DNA of 35,044 nt from an uncultured Pseudomonadota bacterium (GTDB taxonomy: Bacteria > Pseudomonadota > Gammaproteobacteria > Methylococcales > Methylomonadaceae): contig CAIRCR010000479.1 in assembly GCA_903877065.1 (NCBI GenBank), positions 1 through 35,044 of the forward strand, written 5' to 3'. The position numbers and the translations under genes were made by a program. Under the pieces are notes generated by a model. That model was given only the letters and a program-made list of their open reading frames with translations, ran no database searches and was not told where the DNA came from. This document shows, piece after piece, positions 1 through 9,776 of this stretch. How positions within the stretch are numbered: the first letter of the stretch is position 1; every line of letters begins with the position of its first letter.

Positions 1-377
1 ATCATTGGACGCCACTTTGCTGACAACCAATCATTACTTGGTGCCGATGTTGAAGGTTGCGTTCTGATTTTCAATGCAATTGCACGAGTATCAATGTGTT
101 CGCTAGTTTTGTTTTTAATATCAGAAATTGTGATTGTTGGTTTTTGTCTGCTGCTGGCAATCAACGTACTTGTTAAAAGTGAGTTTGTCATCGTTTCAGC
201 CATCATTTGAAAATCAGTTAAACCAATTTCGTTGGTCAACGTTTCAACGGCTTTGGTGTCGCCATAACTGACGTTACCCGAAGAAAATGCAGGTTGATTT
301 GAAGCGCATCCTGAAACGCCAAGCGTTGCCGTTAAAGTGATTGCAATGCCTAAAATATTTGTACGATTTGCCATCAT
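1..377 (-). CDS. lpoB: LpoB-like penicillin-binding protein activator lipoprotein (partial, runs off left edge)
   Basis: Reverse-strand reading MMANRTNILGIAITLTATLGVSGCASNQPAFSSGNVSYGDTKAVETLTNEIGLTDFQMMAETMTNSLL...ISDIKNKTSEHIDTRAI; lipobox (GVSGC) and LpoB-like motifs; next to ycfL-like and COG3014-like genes. Confidence 0.7.
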   Translation of the reverse strand, partial: MMANRTNILGIAITLTATLGVSGCASNQPAFSSGNVSYGDTKAVETLTNEIGLTDFQMMAETMTNSLLTSTLIASSRQKPTITISDIKNKTSEHIDTRAIALKIRTQPSTSAPSNDWLSAKWRPM

Positions 378-388
378 GAGTTTTATCC

Positions 389-880
389 CTAGTTGTTATT
401 TTTAAGTTCGAGTTTGAAATCTATCGCATATTTTGATGTTGCAACACCTCTAATATGTTTTGCTTGAGAAGGAATGAAATTTAACACTTTCCAACTTTCT
501 TCGCTTCCAACATTCATTCCATTTTTATCGAGCCATTGAAAACGATATTGAATTGAATTACTCGAAGCACTTGACGAAAAAATAGGTTGCACGGCGGCAC
601 CAACAATCAAAACAGGAAGCGTTGTGAACCACGGTGCATTTTTCAAAATTGTGTCGGAAAACGTATCGTTATGAACAAGTTCTGCTTCAATTACTAAAAA
701 ATCATTGATTGGTACCATGCGTAAATCATAAATGCTAATTCTTGGTAGTTCATTCAATAAAATGACTTTTGACGCTATTGAATTAGGCGCAGGTGGCGGC
801 AACGATTGTGTTGCACAACCTTCAAGTAAAACGGTAATTAGTGCGAAGTAGCACAATTTAAAAAAAGAATTTTTATCCAT
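389..880 (-). CDS. YcfL-like (DUF1425) lipoprotein
   Basis: 163-aa ORF, lipobox (LLEGCA), YcfL-like body (YRFQWLDKNGMNVGSEESWKVLNFIP); neighbour of lpoB. Confidence 0.75.
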   Translation of the reverse strand: MDKNSFFKLCYFALITVLLEGCATQSLPPPAPNSIASKVILLNELPRISIYDLRMVPINDFLVIEAELVHNDTFSDTILKNAPWFTTLPVLIVGAAVQPIFSSSASSNSIQYRFQWLDKNGMNVGSEESWKVLNFIPSQAKHIRGVATSKYAIDFKLELKNNN

Positions 881-915
881 GTTTGTGTTCCCATCAAAAT
901 TATAAAAAAATCGCT

Positions 916-2406
916 TTATAAACCCGCTTGCAGGTTGTAAATCGAACTTCCAATTAAACGAATTGGAATCACAACGTGTTTGCCCGAAATATTTACGGTT
1001 ACTTCTTTCATGCCTTGCGATGTTTGAATTTTTATAGTTGATAGACCTTCTGGGAGTTTCACACGCGCAATAGTAATTTCAGCAGGCAATAAGCCCCAAG
1101 TACGCTCATCGGCTTGTTCAGTAACCACATTTACTGCATTCACAACCAAACCCGCAAGAAGACTTTGTTTATAAAGTGCCGCTTGTGATGCACCTTTAAC
1201 AGCACCACGAATTGCGGCACGCACCATAATTGAAGGCAAATTATCTTTAAGTGATCGCCGTGATAAATTTTCAATGCTCGTAATCATTGTTAATTTTTCG
1301 ATCGAATTATTCGGCAAGCTGATTGAAATGGCTTTATTTGCTGAAATTGGATCTGATTCTAAAACGGGGAAAGAAATTGGCACAATACCCGCGTAAGGAA
1401 TGGGTAATGGAATCATGATTGATTTTTTAAACGGTGCGACACCTGTTTCAACGACAAATAACACATCACTTTCATTAGATTGTGCGATAAACGGTGATGT
1501 TTGGACAGGTACAGAAATCGGAGCAACAGAGATTTGTTTTACTGATTTTTTTGATTGTTTGCTGGATTTAGATTTTTTTTCTGCTGATTTTGTGACAGGC
1601 AATAATTGCTGCGTAACGGTAGCGATTGTGGTTTTTTCAAAACGATTGTCCATGCCAATCAAACCCTCTTTTAAAACCACTAAATCTGATTGTAGCTCAA
1701 TAGCTGTGCGATAACTCGCCGCCGCCAAACTTTCCTCACCAGCCGCTTCATACAAAAAACCTGATAAATAATGACTGAACGCATTTTGATAGCCATTTTT
1801 TAAACGGGTAACATCAGGGCTATTTAGAGTGGCAATCGGATAGCCTTTTAAATCTTCCGACTTAGTTGAATAGCCTTTTTGTCTGGCTTGGCTTTCAGCC
1901 TCGTCGATGTCTTTTTCATGGAGTGTTTTTATTAAATTTTCACGCTCCCATGTTTTTTTAATTTCAACGAGTGCATCTTCGGTTTTTCCAGCGGCTAAAT
2001 AAGCTAGCGCGAGACGTGTTGAAAGCATCACTTTTTCATAATCTTCACCGTCGTAACGACGCAATTTATCATTCACAATAACCGAACCAACAGCTTGACC
2101 AACTTTCGCACCACTAATTTTTGCTTCACTTTCCCATTGTGCAATCATTTGATCAGCTTCTGTCCAAGTGGCAATCGTTTCGGGATAATGTTTTTTCAAG
2201 CGTTGTAATTCGCCTTTTTCCATGAAATACAACAAATCTTTATTTGATCCAGTATTAGATTCATGCTGGCTCAGTGCTTGATCAATTTGTCCAGTCGAAA
2301 GATTTGAAACTAGCGTAGCGGTTTCAGAATTGTACGATTTAAACGTGGCGCAACCGTTTAAGGATAAAAATACTGCAAGTACCGCGTAACTTTTTTTGTG
2401 TTTCAT
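916..2406 (-). CDS. COG3014-like lipoprotein encoded with ycfL/lpoB
   Basis: 496-aa ORF with lipobox (SLNGCA) and TPR-like N-terminal half; same strand and tightly spaced with ycfL and lpoB. Confidence 0.75.
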   Translation of the reverse strand: MKHKKSYAVLAVFLSLNGCATFKSYNSETATLVSNLSTGQIDQALSQHESNTGSNKDLLYFMEKGELQRLKKHYPETIATWTEADQMIAQWESEAKISGAKVGQAVGSVIVNDKLRRYDGEDYEKVMLSTRLALAYLAAGKTEDALVEIKKTWERENLIKTLHEKDIDEAESQARQKGYSTKSEDLKGYPIATLNSPDVTRLKNGYQNAFSHYLSGFLYEAAGEESLAAASYRTAIELQSDLVVLKEGLIGMDNRFEKTTIATVTQQLLPVTKSAEKKSKSSKQSKKSVKQISVAPISVPVQTSPFIAQSNESDVLFVVETGVAPFKKSIMIPLPIPYAGIVPISFPVLESDPISANKAISISLPNNSIEKLTMITSIENLSRRSLKDNLPSIMVRAAIRGAVKGASQAALYKQSLLAGLVVNAVNVVTEQADERTWGLLPAEITIARVKLPEGLSTIKIQTSQGMKEVTVNISGKHVVIPIRLIGSSIYNLQAGL

Positions 2407-2443
2407 AAATGATTCATCCTAATTAGTTTTGATCAAGTTTTGT

Positions 2444-2556
2444 TGGAGGCGTTACAACTATGTGGATGCTATTTTTCGATAAGCCCACAACGCCTTATTG
2501 TAAAAGGCGTTGTGCAAATAGTTAAATCATAAATCCACAGAGTTTAAACACCTCCC
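2444..2556. repeat. MITE/ERIC-like palindromic element, copy A
   Basis: Imperfect 23-bp terminal inverted repeats (2444-2466 vs 2534-2556, 18/23 matching) and a perfect 11-bp internal stem CACAACGCCTT/AAGGCGTTGTG (2486-2496/2504-2514). Shares a 24-nt identical core AAATAGTTAAATCATAAATCCACA with copy B at 32918-33032. Confidence 0.8.
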
Positions 2557-2642
2557 ACTTATCGGATAAATTATAAAGAATACTGCTTGGTCGTGATAAT
2601 AGTTACAACACAGCTCTGCTCTAATAAATTTGCGTGGTAAGT

Positions 2643-3026
2643 TCAGTCTTTTTTAATATATTTAAAGCGTGGGTCTTCGGGTGTTCCTTCAAAAACACCT
2701 TGTGAATCCGTTGCAGCATCCCACATCACAACATCTTCAATTTTCTTCGCTAATGCAAAGTCTTTTTCTGTAATTCCTTTTGCTTCGTGTGTGACTAATT
2801 TAACCATCACAAACGCATAAGAAACTGTTAAATCGGGATGATGCCATGCTTTTTCGGCTAAATGCCCAACCGTATTCACAACCATTAACGTGGCTTTCCA
2901 ACCGCTTGTTTTGATTTTACGGCGAATCCAACCGTTTTCATAAACCCAGTGCGGTAATTCATTTTGTAAACGGATTTGAACTTCTTCTTCGCTTAACGCG
3001 GGGGAACTACTTGTTTCTTCTGACAT
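2643..3026 (-). CDS. phhB: 4a-hydroxytetrahydrobiopterin dehydratase (pterin-4a-carbinolamine dehydratase)
   Basis: MSEETSSSPALSEEEVQIRLQNELPHWVYENGWIRRKIKTSGWKATLMVVNTVGHLAEKAWHHPDLTVSYAFVMVKLVTHEAKGIT; PCD-type motif. Start chosen at 3026 rather than the ORF maximum 3077. Confidence 0.85.
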   Translation of the reverse strand: MSEETSSSPALSEEEVQIRLQNELPHWVYENGWIRRKIKTSGWKATLMVVNTVGHLAEKAWHHPDLTVSYAFVMVKLVTHEAKGITEKDFALAKKIEDVVMWDAATDSQGVFEGTPEDPRFKYIKKD

Positions 3027-3048
3027 GATTTTTTCCTGAAATAAAAAA

Positions 3049-5886
3049 CTAACCTTGTATAAAAATTTGTGCTGCATTTAATGTTGTTACGTTGCTAAGT
3101 ATCGCAAATTGGATGGGTTCAGCACCGCCAAAACCATCGCTATCGTAAAGCAAACTGTGGTTTAACACGTTAAAAATAATACGTTGCAACGTATTTTCGG
3201 CTGTTGTGACAGTATTTGTTATCAAAAATTCTTCTGCTTTTAACTGATTACTTGGGTTCAAACCGCTAAAAACCGAACGATCTAGCGTTAATTTATCTTC
3301 AGCCCCGTTAAAATCAGTGATTTTATCAACATTAAACGCACTTAATTTCGATGTAAAAACAAAATTATCGTTTCCCGCATTACCTGTTAATTGGTTGACG
3401 ACGCTGTTGCCAATTAGTGTGTCGTTTGCAGAGCCACCAATTGCATTTTCAAGCACTGTATCATAAGCAACCGAAAGATTATCTTTTGCGGGATAGAGTT
3501 CTGTTGAATTGTCGTCATACATGAGCGTTGCCGCGCCAATTGAACTAAACTGCCCTGCCCTCAAATCTATTGTTTGCACTTGGTTTTGATTACTTGCGTC
3601 AATCGTGTCAACGCCGCCACCATCCCAAATCGTCATTCGTGGATTCGTATCAACATCCCATCGATAAACTGTGTCACCATTTTTGTAATTTGAATTGACA
3701 CCATAGAGCGATTGAATTGCCGCGACATCGTAAAGCATGGGAGTTTTTTCAGAAATAGCCCCTGGATTCGTATTCAAATCATAACCATCAGCGGTTTTAT
3801 TGGAATAATTGTTATAAGACATCAGCGTGTATTGCTCATTATCCTTAGCGTCAATTAAAAATGGGGCATCCTGCCCACCCAAATCACTGCCGTTATAATT
3901 TCCTGGATGCTTCAAACCCAGAGCGTGTCCAATTTCATGCAAAAGCGTCGCGTATCCGTAACTACCAACGTTGAAATCAGCATTACTTTCAGAAGATGAA
4001 GCAATACGAATCAGTGCATTTTCAAAATCATTCATCCACGATTTAGGTGTGGTGGTATCGCCCGCTGCAACGCCTAAATCACTCACATTTGTAAACGTAA
4101 TACCTGCGTTTTCAGAACTGCCATTTGGAATTTCAACGAATTTTAGTCTGGCGATATTTGCATAATCTTGAAACGCTAAACGTGTCGCTTGTTGTTGTGC
4201 GATACTAAATTTTGTCGGATTTGGGTTTGCGTCTGTGGAATTTTGAGTTTTGTTTAAATCAAAACTGTACGTTAGAACCAAATTTCCTTCGGCATCACGC
4301 ACAATTGGTGTTTTGGGATTTTCAATGTCCGCTTTTAATAATTGCGGCGCAGTCGTGCTAAACGTGGTGTTGAAACTAATTGAATTACCAATAACAGGAA
4401 TATCTAACGTTTTTGAAACAGAAAACGCTGACTTTGCTTCGACATTCAAATAATACGTTCCTGCACTAAGTTCATAAATGTGTGCGTTTGGTGTTTTGGG
4501 AAAATAAGTATAACCAACGCCGTCTAATCCATTATTTGAAGTCGCTTGAGAAAAACTAATACCAAACTGATTCGCAAAATTCGTGGTGTCGAGTGTAAAA
4601 CTGGTGACTTTATCGATAGTAAATTTGTAATAAACCTCTTTTTGTTTCGGAGCTAATTCTGCGTGAATTGTCGAATTAGCCGCGTTGAATTGCAAAGCAG
4701 ACAAAACAAAATCATCGGACGGTTCTGTGTTAAGTAACACTTTAAAATCGGTAACTTTATTTGATGAACTATCACCTTTATCAATTCGTAAAAAATAATC
4801 ACCTGCGAGTAAATTTTGATAACGCTTTAATTGTCCACTTGCATCAAAAAAACTTCCGTAATATGTAAGCCCATCCGCGCCGTTCTTTGCAAAAAGTGCC
4901 ACGTCAATCACGTCTGAATTTTGACTTAAATCTTGTAAATTTAGCGCACTCGTTTTCGTTAAATTTATTTTGTACCACGTTTGTGCGTTATCTGATGTTT
5001 CCAATTGACCTTGAAAAATAACGTTACTCGTCGTTTTATCAGTTTGCGTTAAATCAAACGCTAACGTGGCATCACTTGCCCGAATGCGCCATTTTTCAGG
5101 TTCAAATGTCGAATAATCCACGCCATTTGTGACGCTCGGCGAATAAGTGAATAATGTGGTCACGCTATCTAGCTGATTAACATTATTTGTTTGATAAACA
5201 AATGGGGCTTTAGCTTCAAAATTTTGAGTGCTTGTCGGAATAATAACGGGCGATTCAATTTTGGGATTTAAAATATCTTTGACGTTAATAACACCATCAG
5301 AAAACTGTAAAAATTCAATGTCGCTTAACGTGTCTTCACCATCGTTTGTAATGCCACTTTTCACTGCACCAATAAATTTCACCGTGATTTGTGATGAACC
5401 GTCGGCGTTAATTTTGGGTGTAATTTGGTATTGTTTTTTGGGGTTGCCAAATAACGCCGTGTCGTCACCATTTCCACCAACTAACACGTCATTGCCCACG
5501 CCGCCATTTAACGTATCGTTGCCATTATTTCCGACAATTTTGTTATTTGATTTATTACCGATACCTTTGATCGCTTTCGATGTGTTAAAAATAAGATTTT
5601 CAACATTTACTGGCAAAGTGTAAGTCGATAAGCTGGTTTCAATCGTATCGTTACCGCCCGTTTTTACATCAGTATTTGTTTCGGTGACTACGTCTTTAAG
5701 GTTATCGACAAAATAATAATCATCGCCATTGCCACCCACCATAATATCGTTGTCAATTCCACCATTGAGAACATCATTTCCGTTGCCGCCATTTAATTTA
5801 TCCGCGCCCTCCAATCCGTTTAGCGTGTCATTACTTGCTGTTCCTGTGAGCGTATCGTTTTTTTTCGTGCCGTTTTTAAATGCCAT
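3049..5886 (-). CDS. RTX-containing M10 (serralysin-like) metalloprotease
   Basis: HEIGHALGLKHPG zinc motif with Met-turn (LMSYNNYS); RTX nonapeptides (GGNGNDVLNGG, GGNGDDYYF) at the N-terminus; M10-type C-terminal region. Start at MAFKNGTKKNDTL (5886) rather than the ORF maximum 5970, which overlaps cpdA. Confidence 0.85.
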   Translation of the reverse strand: MAFKNGTKKNDTLTGTASNDTLNGLEGADKLNGGNGNDVLNGGIDNDIMVGGNGDDYYFVDNLKDVVTETNTDVKTGGNDTIETSLSTYTLPVNVENLIFNTSKAIKGIGNKSNNKIVGNNGNDTLNGGVGNDVLVGGNGDDTALFGNPKKQYQITPKINADGSSQITVKFIGAVKSGITNDGEDTLSDIEFLQFSDGVINVKDILNPKIESPVIIPTSTQNFEAKAPFVYQTNNVNQLDSVTTLFTYSPSVTNGVDYSTFEPEKWRIRASDATLAFDLTQTDKTTSNVIFQGQLETSDNAQTWYKINLTKTSALNLQDLSQNSDVIDVALFAKNGADGLTYYGSFFDASGQLKRYQNLLAGDYFLRIDKGDSSSNKVTDFKVLLNTEPSDDFVLSALQFNAANSTIHAELAPKQKEVYYKFTIDKVTSFTLDTTNFANQFGISFSQATSNNGLDGVGYTYFPKTPNAHIYELSAGTYYLNVEAKSAFSVSKTLDIPVIGNSISFNTTFSTTAPQLLKADIENPKTPIVRDAEGNLVLTYSFDLNKTQNSTDANPNPTKFSIAQQQATRLAFQDYANIARLKFVEIPNGSSENAGITFTNVSDLGVAAGDTTTPKSWMNDFENALIRIASSSESNADFNVGSYGYATLLHEIGHALGLKHPGNYNGSDLGGQDAPFLIDAKDNEQYTLMSYNNYSNKTADGYDLNTNPGAISEKTPMLYDVAAIQSLYGVNSNYKNGDTVYRWDVDTNPRMTIWDGGGVDTIDASNQNQVQTIDLRAGQFSSIGAATLMYDDNSTELYPAKDNLSVAYDTVLENAIGGSANDTLIGNSVVNQLTGNAGNDNFVFTSKLSAFNVDKITDFNGAEDKLTLDRSVFSGLNPSNQLKAEEFLITNTVTTAENTLQRIIFNVLNHSLLYDSDGFGGAEPIQFAILSNVTTLNAAQIFIQG

Positions 5887-5938
5887 GATTTTATTTTGTC
5901 GTGAATTGAGGAATGTAAAATTTACCGTCTTCGATAAA

Positions 5939-6751
5939 TCAATAACCGTCCACATTGAGTTGTAATTCACTCATTGATGAATCAATACGATGAACAGTTG
6001 AAACGACGTTGCCATCATCAAATAAATCAATCATTCGATAACCTGGTGCAGTTCTGTCCATACTGAAATTTGCACTATTTAGCGAAAATTGAAAACACGT
6101 TGAGGGTGTGCCGAATACAGAAATATCGTGAAATTTTTTATTCATAACTTGATGAATATGACCTGTCGTAATGACACGCACATTTTTGTAACGCAAAACA
6201 ATATCTAAAAACGCCTGACTATTTTCAATTTGCATCGTATCAAGCCACGCGCTGTCAGTTGGCAAACAATTATGATGCACAGCAATTAGCGTAAATAAAT
6301 CTCTTTTTTCTTGTAAACACGCTTCTAAAAAATCTAATTCACTTTGTTCTAATCGCCCTGATTCACTGCCGACAATTTGGCTGTTGAGCATAATAATTTG
6401 CCATTTTCCAAAACACGTTTGTTTGTTGCAATTTACTTGTGGCGTGTTCAAAATTTGCTGCATCAACGGATAATCATCGTGATTTCCCGCTAAACATAAT
6501 GTCGGTATGTTGTATTCTTCAATTTTGTGCAAAATACGTTGATAACTCGCATTAGAAGGTGATTGCGCTAAATCTCCAGTTAACAAAATTGCATCGCAAG
6601 TCGATTTTTGCTCAAAAGCGTGCGACAGCACAGCGTGAAAATAATGCTCGGTTTTCACGCCCAATAATGTACTTTCTGGCGTAGGTAAAACGTGCAAATC
6701 AGTGACTTGTAATAAAGTTAGGCAAGGCGATTTCATGTTGTCATTACTCAA
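5939..6751 (-). CDS. cpdA: 3',5'-cyclic-AMP phosphodiesterase, calcineurin-like
   Basis: LLQVTDLHVL, LLTGDLAQ, LAGNHDDYP and ITTGHIHQ metallophosphoesterase motifs in CpdA/Icc order. Confidence 0.85.
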   Translation of the reverse strand: MSNDNMKSPCLTLLQVTDLHVLPTPESTLLGVKTEHYFHAVLSHAFEQKSTCDAILLTGDLAQSPSNASYQRILHKIEEYNIPTLCLAGNHDDYPLMQQILNTPQVNCNKQTCFGKWQIIMLNSQIVGSESGRLEQSELDFLEACLQEKRDLFTLIAVHHNCLPTDSAWLDTMQIENSQAFLDIVLRYKNVRVITTGHIHQVMNKKFHDISVFGTPSTCFQFSLNSANFSMDRTAPGYRMIDLFDDGNVVSTVHRIDSSMSELQLNVDGY

Positions 6752-8079
6752 ATAGTTTTAAGAAGAATTTTAGAATTTCTTTGTGGATTATAAAGAGCTT
6801 TTAGCGAATCGGGTAAATTGTCTAAATCACAACGCTCAAAGCCACGTTCGATAAACCACTGCACTGTTTGTGTTGATAATACAAATAACGTTTTTACCTC
6901 ACATTCTTTTGCGCGTGTTAATGCGGTCGCAAACAAGCGTTGTCCACGCGAGCCACCTTGATAATCTTTGTGAACGGCAAGGCACGCGAGAACAGCGTTA
7001 TTTTCAATGGCATTAACGTGTAATGCGGTGCAACCAACAATTAAACCATCTCGTTCAATAACAATATAATCAGCAATATCCATTTCAATTTTTTCACGAG
7101 ATCGTTTGGTTAAAACACCTTGCTGTTCAAGCGGTTTAATCAATTCTAAAATACCGCCGATATCATTTAACGTTGCTGTTCGGCACGTTTCATAAGGCGT
7201 AGAACTAATCAACGTTCCAACACCGTCATGCGTGAATAATTCCAATAACAAAGCACCATCAATGTGACGATTTAATAAATGCACGCGATCAATCCCCGCG
7301 TTACAACTTTCGACAGCGGCATTTAAAGCAAATCTTCCTTGCCCACTTTCAAAAAAGGAAGCGTTTAACCCGTCGATTTTTGAAAGCGATTGCTGAATGT
7401 TTTGTATTTCGTTAGTAGTTAATTGTGCAATCACATTTCCGTTGGAATTGAGGCAGCTTTGTTCTGTTAAAAAAATCAATTTTTCGGCTTTCAATGCAAT
7501 CGCAACGGCTGTAGCAACTTGTTCTGTTGATAAATTAAATACATCGCCACTCGGTGAATAACCAATGGGCGAAATAACCACGATATTATTTTGTTCGAGT
7601 TGCGAATGAATAGCGGCACTGTCAATACGCCGAACCGCACCTGTGTTGGCGTAATCAATGCCATCAATGACACCAATGGGCTTTGCCACAACAAAATTGC
7701 CAGAAACGACGTTAAGGTCAGAATTTGCCATCGGTGAATTTGCTAATCCCATTGATAACAACGCTTCAATTTCAACACGCACAAAACCCGCTGCTTCTTT
7801 TACACATTTCAAAGAAACCTCGTCGGTAATGCGTAAACGATTATGAAAATGTGCGAGATGATTGAGTTTTTGTAATCGAGCGTCGATTTGCGGACGAATA
7901 CCATGTACTAAAACTAAACGAATGCCCAAACTACTCAGCAAGGTGAAATCATGAATAAGATTTTGAAAACCATCATCTTGCAACGCCTCGCCACCAAAAG
8001 TAATCACAAAAACTTTGTTACGGTGTAATTGAATATATGGCGACGAACCACGAAACCACTGAACAAACTTATTTTCCAT
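6748..8079 (-). CDS. argA: amino-acid N-acetyltransferase (N-acetylglutamate synthase: kinase-like + GNAT)
   Basis: MENKFVQWFRGSSPYIQLHRNKVFVITFGGEAL... N-terminal amino-acid-kinase-like domain plus C-terminal GNAT (CLAVHKDYQGGSRGQRLF). Start overlaps the upstream TAA. Confidence 0.9.
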   Translation of the reverse strand: MENKFVQWFRGSSPYIQLHRNKVFVITFGGEALQDDGFQNLIHDFTLLSSLGIRLVLVHGIRPQIDARLQKLNHLAHFHNRLRITDEVSLKCVKEAAGFVRVEIEALLSMGLANSPMANSDLNVVSGNFVVAKPIGVIDGIDYANTGAVRRIDSAAIHSQLEQNNIVVISPIGYSPSGDVFNLSTEQVATAVAIALKAEKLIFLTEQSCLNSNGNVIAQLTTNEIQNIQQSLSKIDGLNASFFESGQGRFALNAAVESCNAGIDRVHLLNRHIDGALLLELFTHDGVGTLISSTPYETCRTATLNDIGGILELIKPLEQQGVLTKRSREKIEMDIADYIVIERDGLIVGCTALHVNAIENNAVLACLAVHKDYQGGSRGQRLFATALTRAKECEVKTLFVLSTQTVQWFIERGFERCDLDNLPDSLKALYNPQRNSKILLKTI

Positions 8080-9710
8080 TACAAATTTTCTAAGGCTACT
8101 TTCACGTTTTTCAAAACACTTGCCCAATCCCCTCTTTCTAGCTGACGAAATAAACGGGTGCTTTTATACCAAACGGAATCTTCACGTTCTAATAGCCAAC
8201 GCCAATCAGGGATTTTTGTCACTAACGTCCAAACAGGTAAATCCAACGCACCCGCTAAATGTGCGGGCGCAGAATCAACGGTAATCAATACGTCTAATAC
8301 ACTTAACAACGCCGCCGAATCGGTAAAATCTTGAATAAAAGGTGCTGCATTTAAAATCGTCAATCCTTCTGGGCAATTTTCTAATTCGCGTTGTGCTTTT
8401 TCGCTTAATTGCAAACTGACGAATGTGACATTTTTAATGCCCGCCAATACAGCTAATTCAGAAAAACGAATTGAGCGATTTACATCATTGGAATGAATGG
8501 GATCGCCAGCCCAAACCAAACCGACACGTTTATTTTCAGCGGGAATATGTTGATTTAACCACGATTTCCACCACGCTGATTTTGTTTCATTGACCGACAA
8601 ATAAGGCACATTCAAAGGCACAGTTTCAAGCGTTGTTTGAAACCAATACGGCAACGCCAAAGGAAATACCCAAAAATCAAAAACAGCGTGATGTTGTTCG
8701 CCGTTGTCCAAAACACGTTCAATCCACGGAACGGTTTTAAATAATTCCACGAGCGGTGTTGTCACTAAAACCCAAACCGTCGCGCCAAGTCCTTTTAACT
8801 GCTCGGCGTAACGTACAAATTGAATTAAATCACCAAAACCTTGTTCAGAATGAATCAAAATGGTTTTGCCTTGCAACGGTTCGCCTTGCCATTGTTTTGC
8901 CGTCAAATTGGGGTAATTCGGTTTGTTTGGACTTGGATTATTCGGATGATAAAACCACGGATAATACTCAGCCCAACCTTCTTTCAAACGTCCCAACAAC
9001 ATTAAAAACAACGCAAAATTATAATGAGCATCAATAAATTCTGGATCGAGTTTTAAGGCAGTAACAAAATGTTTTTCTGATTCAGCAAATTGAGATACGT
9101 TTTTTAACAAAAGCCCTAAATTACCGTGTGCCTTTGCGTAATTGGGGTCGATTGCCAAAGTTTGACGATAACTTTTTTCAGCCTCAGCTAAACGGGCTAA
9201 TTTTTGCAACGTCACGCCATGAACGAAATGAGCGATAGCAGAATCGGGCTTTAATTCAATGACCTTTCGATTGACTATTTCGGCTTCTTCCAAACGATTT
9301 AAGCGTTGTAATGCCATGCTCAAATTATTGTGTGCATCAACAAAATTAGGTGAAAGTTTAATGGCTTGTCGGAAACATTTTTCTGTTTCTTCCATCAAAT
9401 TTTCTGATTGATAAGCAAAACCCAAATTATTGTAGGCTTCCGCGTCATTGGGCAATAAAGCCACTGCTTGTTTATTTGCTTCTAACGATTCTTGAGTTCT
9501 ACCCAGCATTTGTAACGTAACGCCTAACACTTTCCAGCCAAACCCATGTTTTGGAAAACGTTGAATTAAATTACGCGCTAATTTTTCAGCAGAATCGTAT
9601 TCTTTTTGGTTGTATAACGCGGCAAGTTCTTTCATCTCATTGAGCTGAGGTGCTGAACCAGCGCGTATCGGCATTTTTTTAGTCGGTCTGAAAGGGATAT
9701 TTTTTTTCAT
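8079..9710 (-). CDS. TPR-repeat protein with C-terminal glycosyltransferase-like domain
   Basis: Multiple TPR units (NDAEAYNNLGFAYQSENLMEETEKCFRQAIKLSPN...), then GT9/heptosyltransferase-like segment (ILIHSEQGFGDLIQFVRY, VDSAPAHLAGAL). Confidence 0.8.
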   Translation of the reverse strand: MKKNIPFRPTKKMPIRAGSAPQLNEMKELAALYNQKEYDSAEKLARNLIQRFPKHGFGWKVLGVTLQMLGRTQESLEANKQAVALLPNDAEAYNNLGFAYQSENLMEETEKCFRQAIKLSPNFVDAHNNLSMALQRLNRLEEAEIVNRKVIELKPDSAIAHFVHGVTLQKLARLAEAEKSYRQTLAIDPNYAKAHGNLGLLLKNVSQFAESEKHFVTALKLDPEFIDAHYNFALFLMLLGRLKEGWAEYYPWFYHPNNPSPNKPNYPNLTAKQWQGEPLQGKTILIHSEQGFGDLIQFVRYAEQLKGLGATVWVLVTTPLVELFKTVPWIERVLDNGEQHHAVFDFWVFPLALPYWFQTTLETVPLNVPYLSVNETKSAWWKSWLNQHIPAENKRVGLVWAGDPIHSNDVNRSIRFSELAVLAGIKNVTFVSLQLSEKAQRELENCPEGLTILNAAPFIQDFTDSAALLSVLDVLITVDSAPAHLAGALDLPVWTLVTKIPDWRWLLEREDSVWYKSTRLFRQLERGDWASVLKNVKVALENL

Positions 9711-9776
9711 AAAGTGTTTTGGTTGAAGGCTTGCGAATAGATTTTAAATGTCGATAACAACATAAAATACAATTAC

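Noticed and set aside
1400-1714. Plus-strand ORF inside the COG3014-like gene
   Set aside because: Shadow ORF antisense to a well-supported CDS, low-complexity translation, no recognisable family or RBS.
5228-5965. Plus-strand ORFs (5228-5623, 5729-5965) antisense to the RTX region
   Set aside because: Proline/serine/leucine-rich translations are the expected antisense of repetitive GGxGxD coding; not independent genes.
8080-8127. N-terminal extension of argA in the ORF track
   Set aside because: Overlaps the TPR gene's coding end; MENKFVQWFRGSSPYIQ at 8079 is the typical ArgA start.
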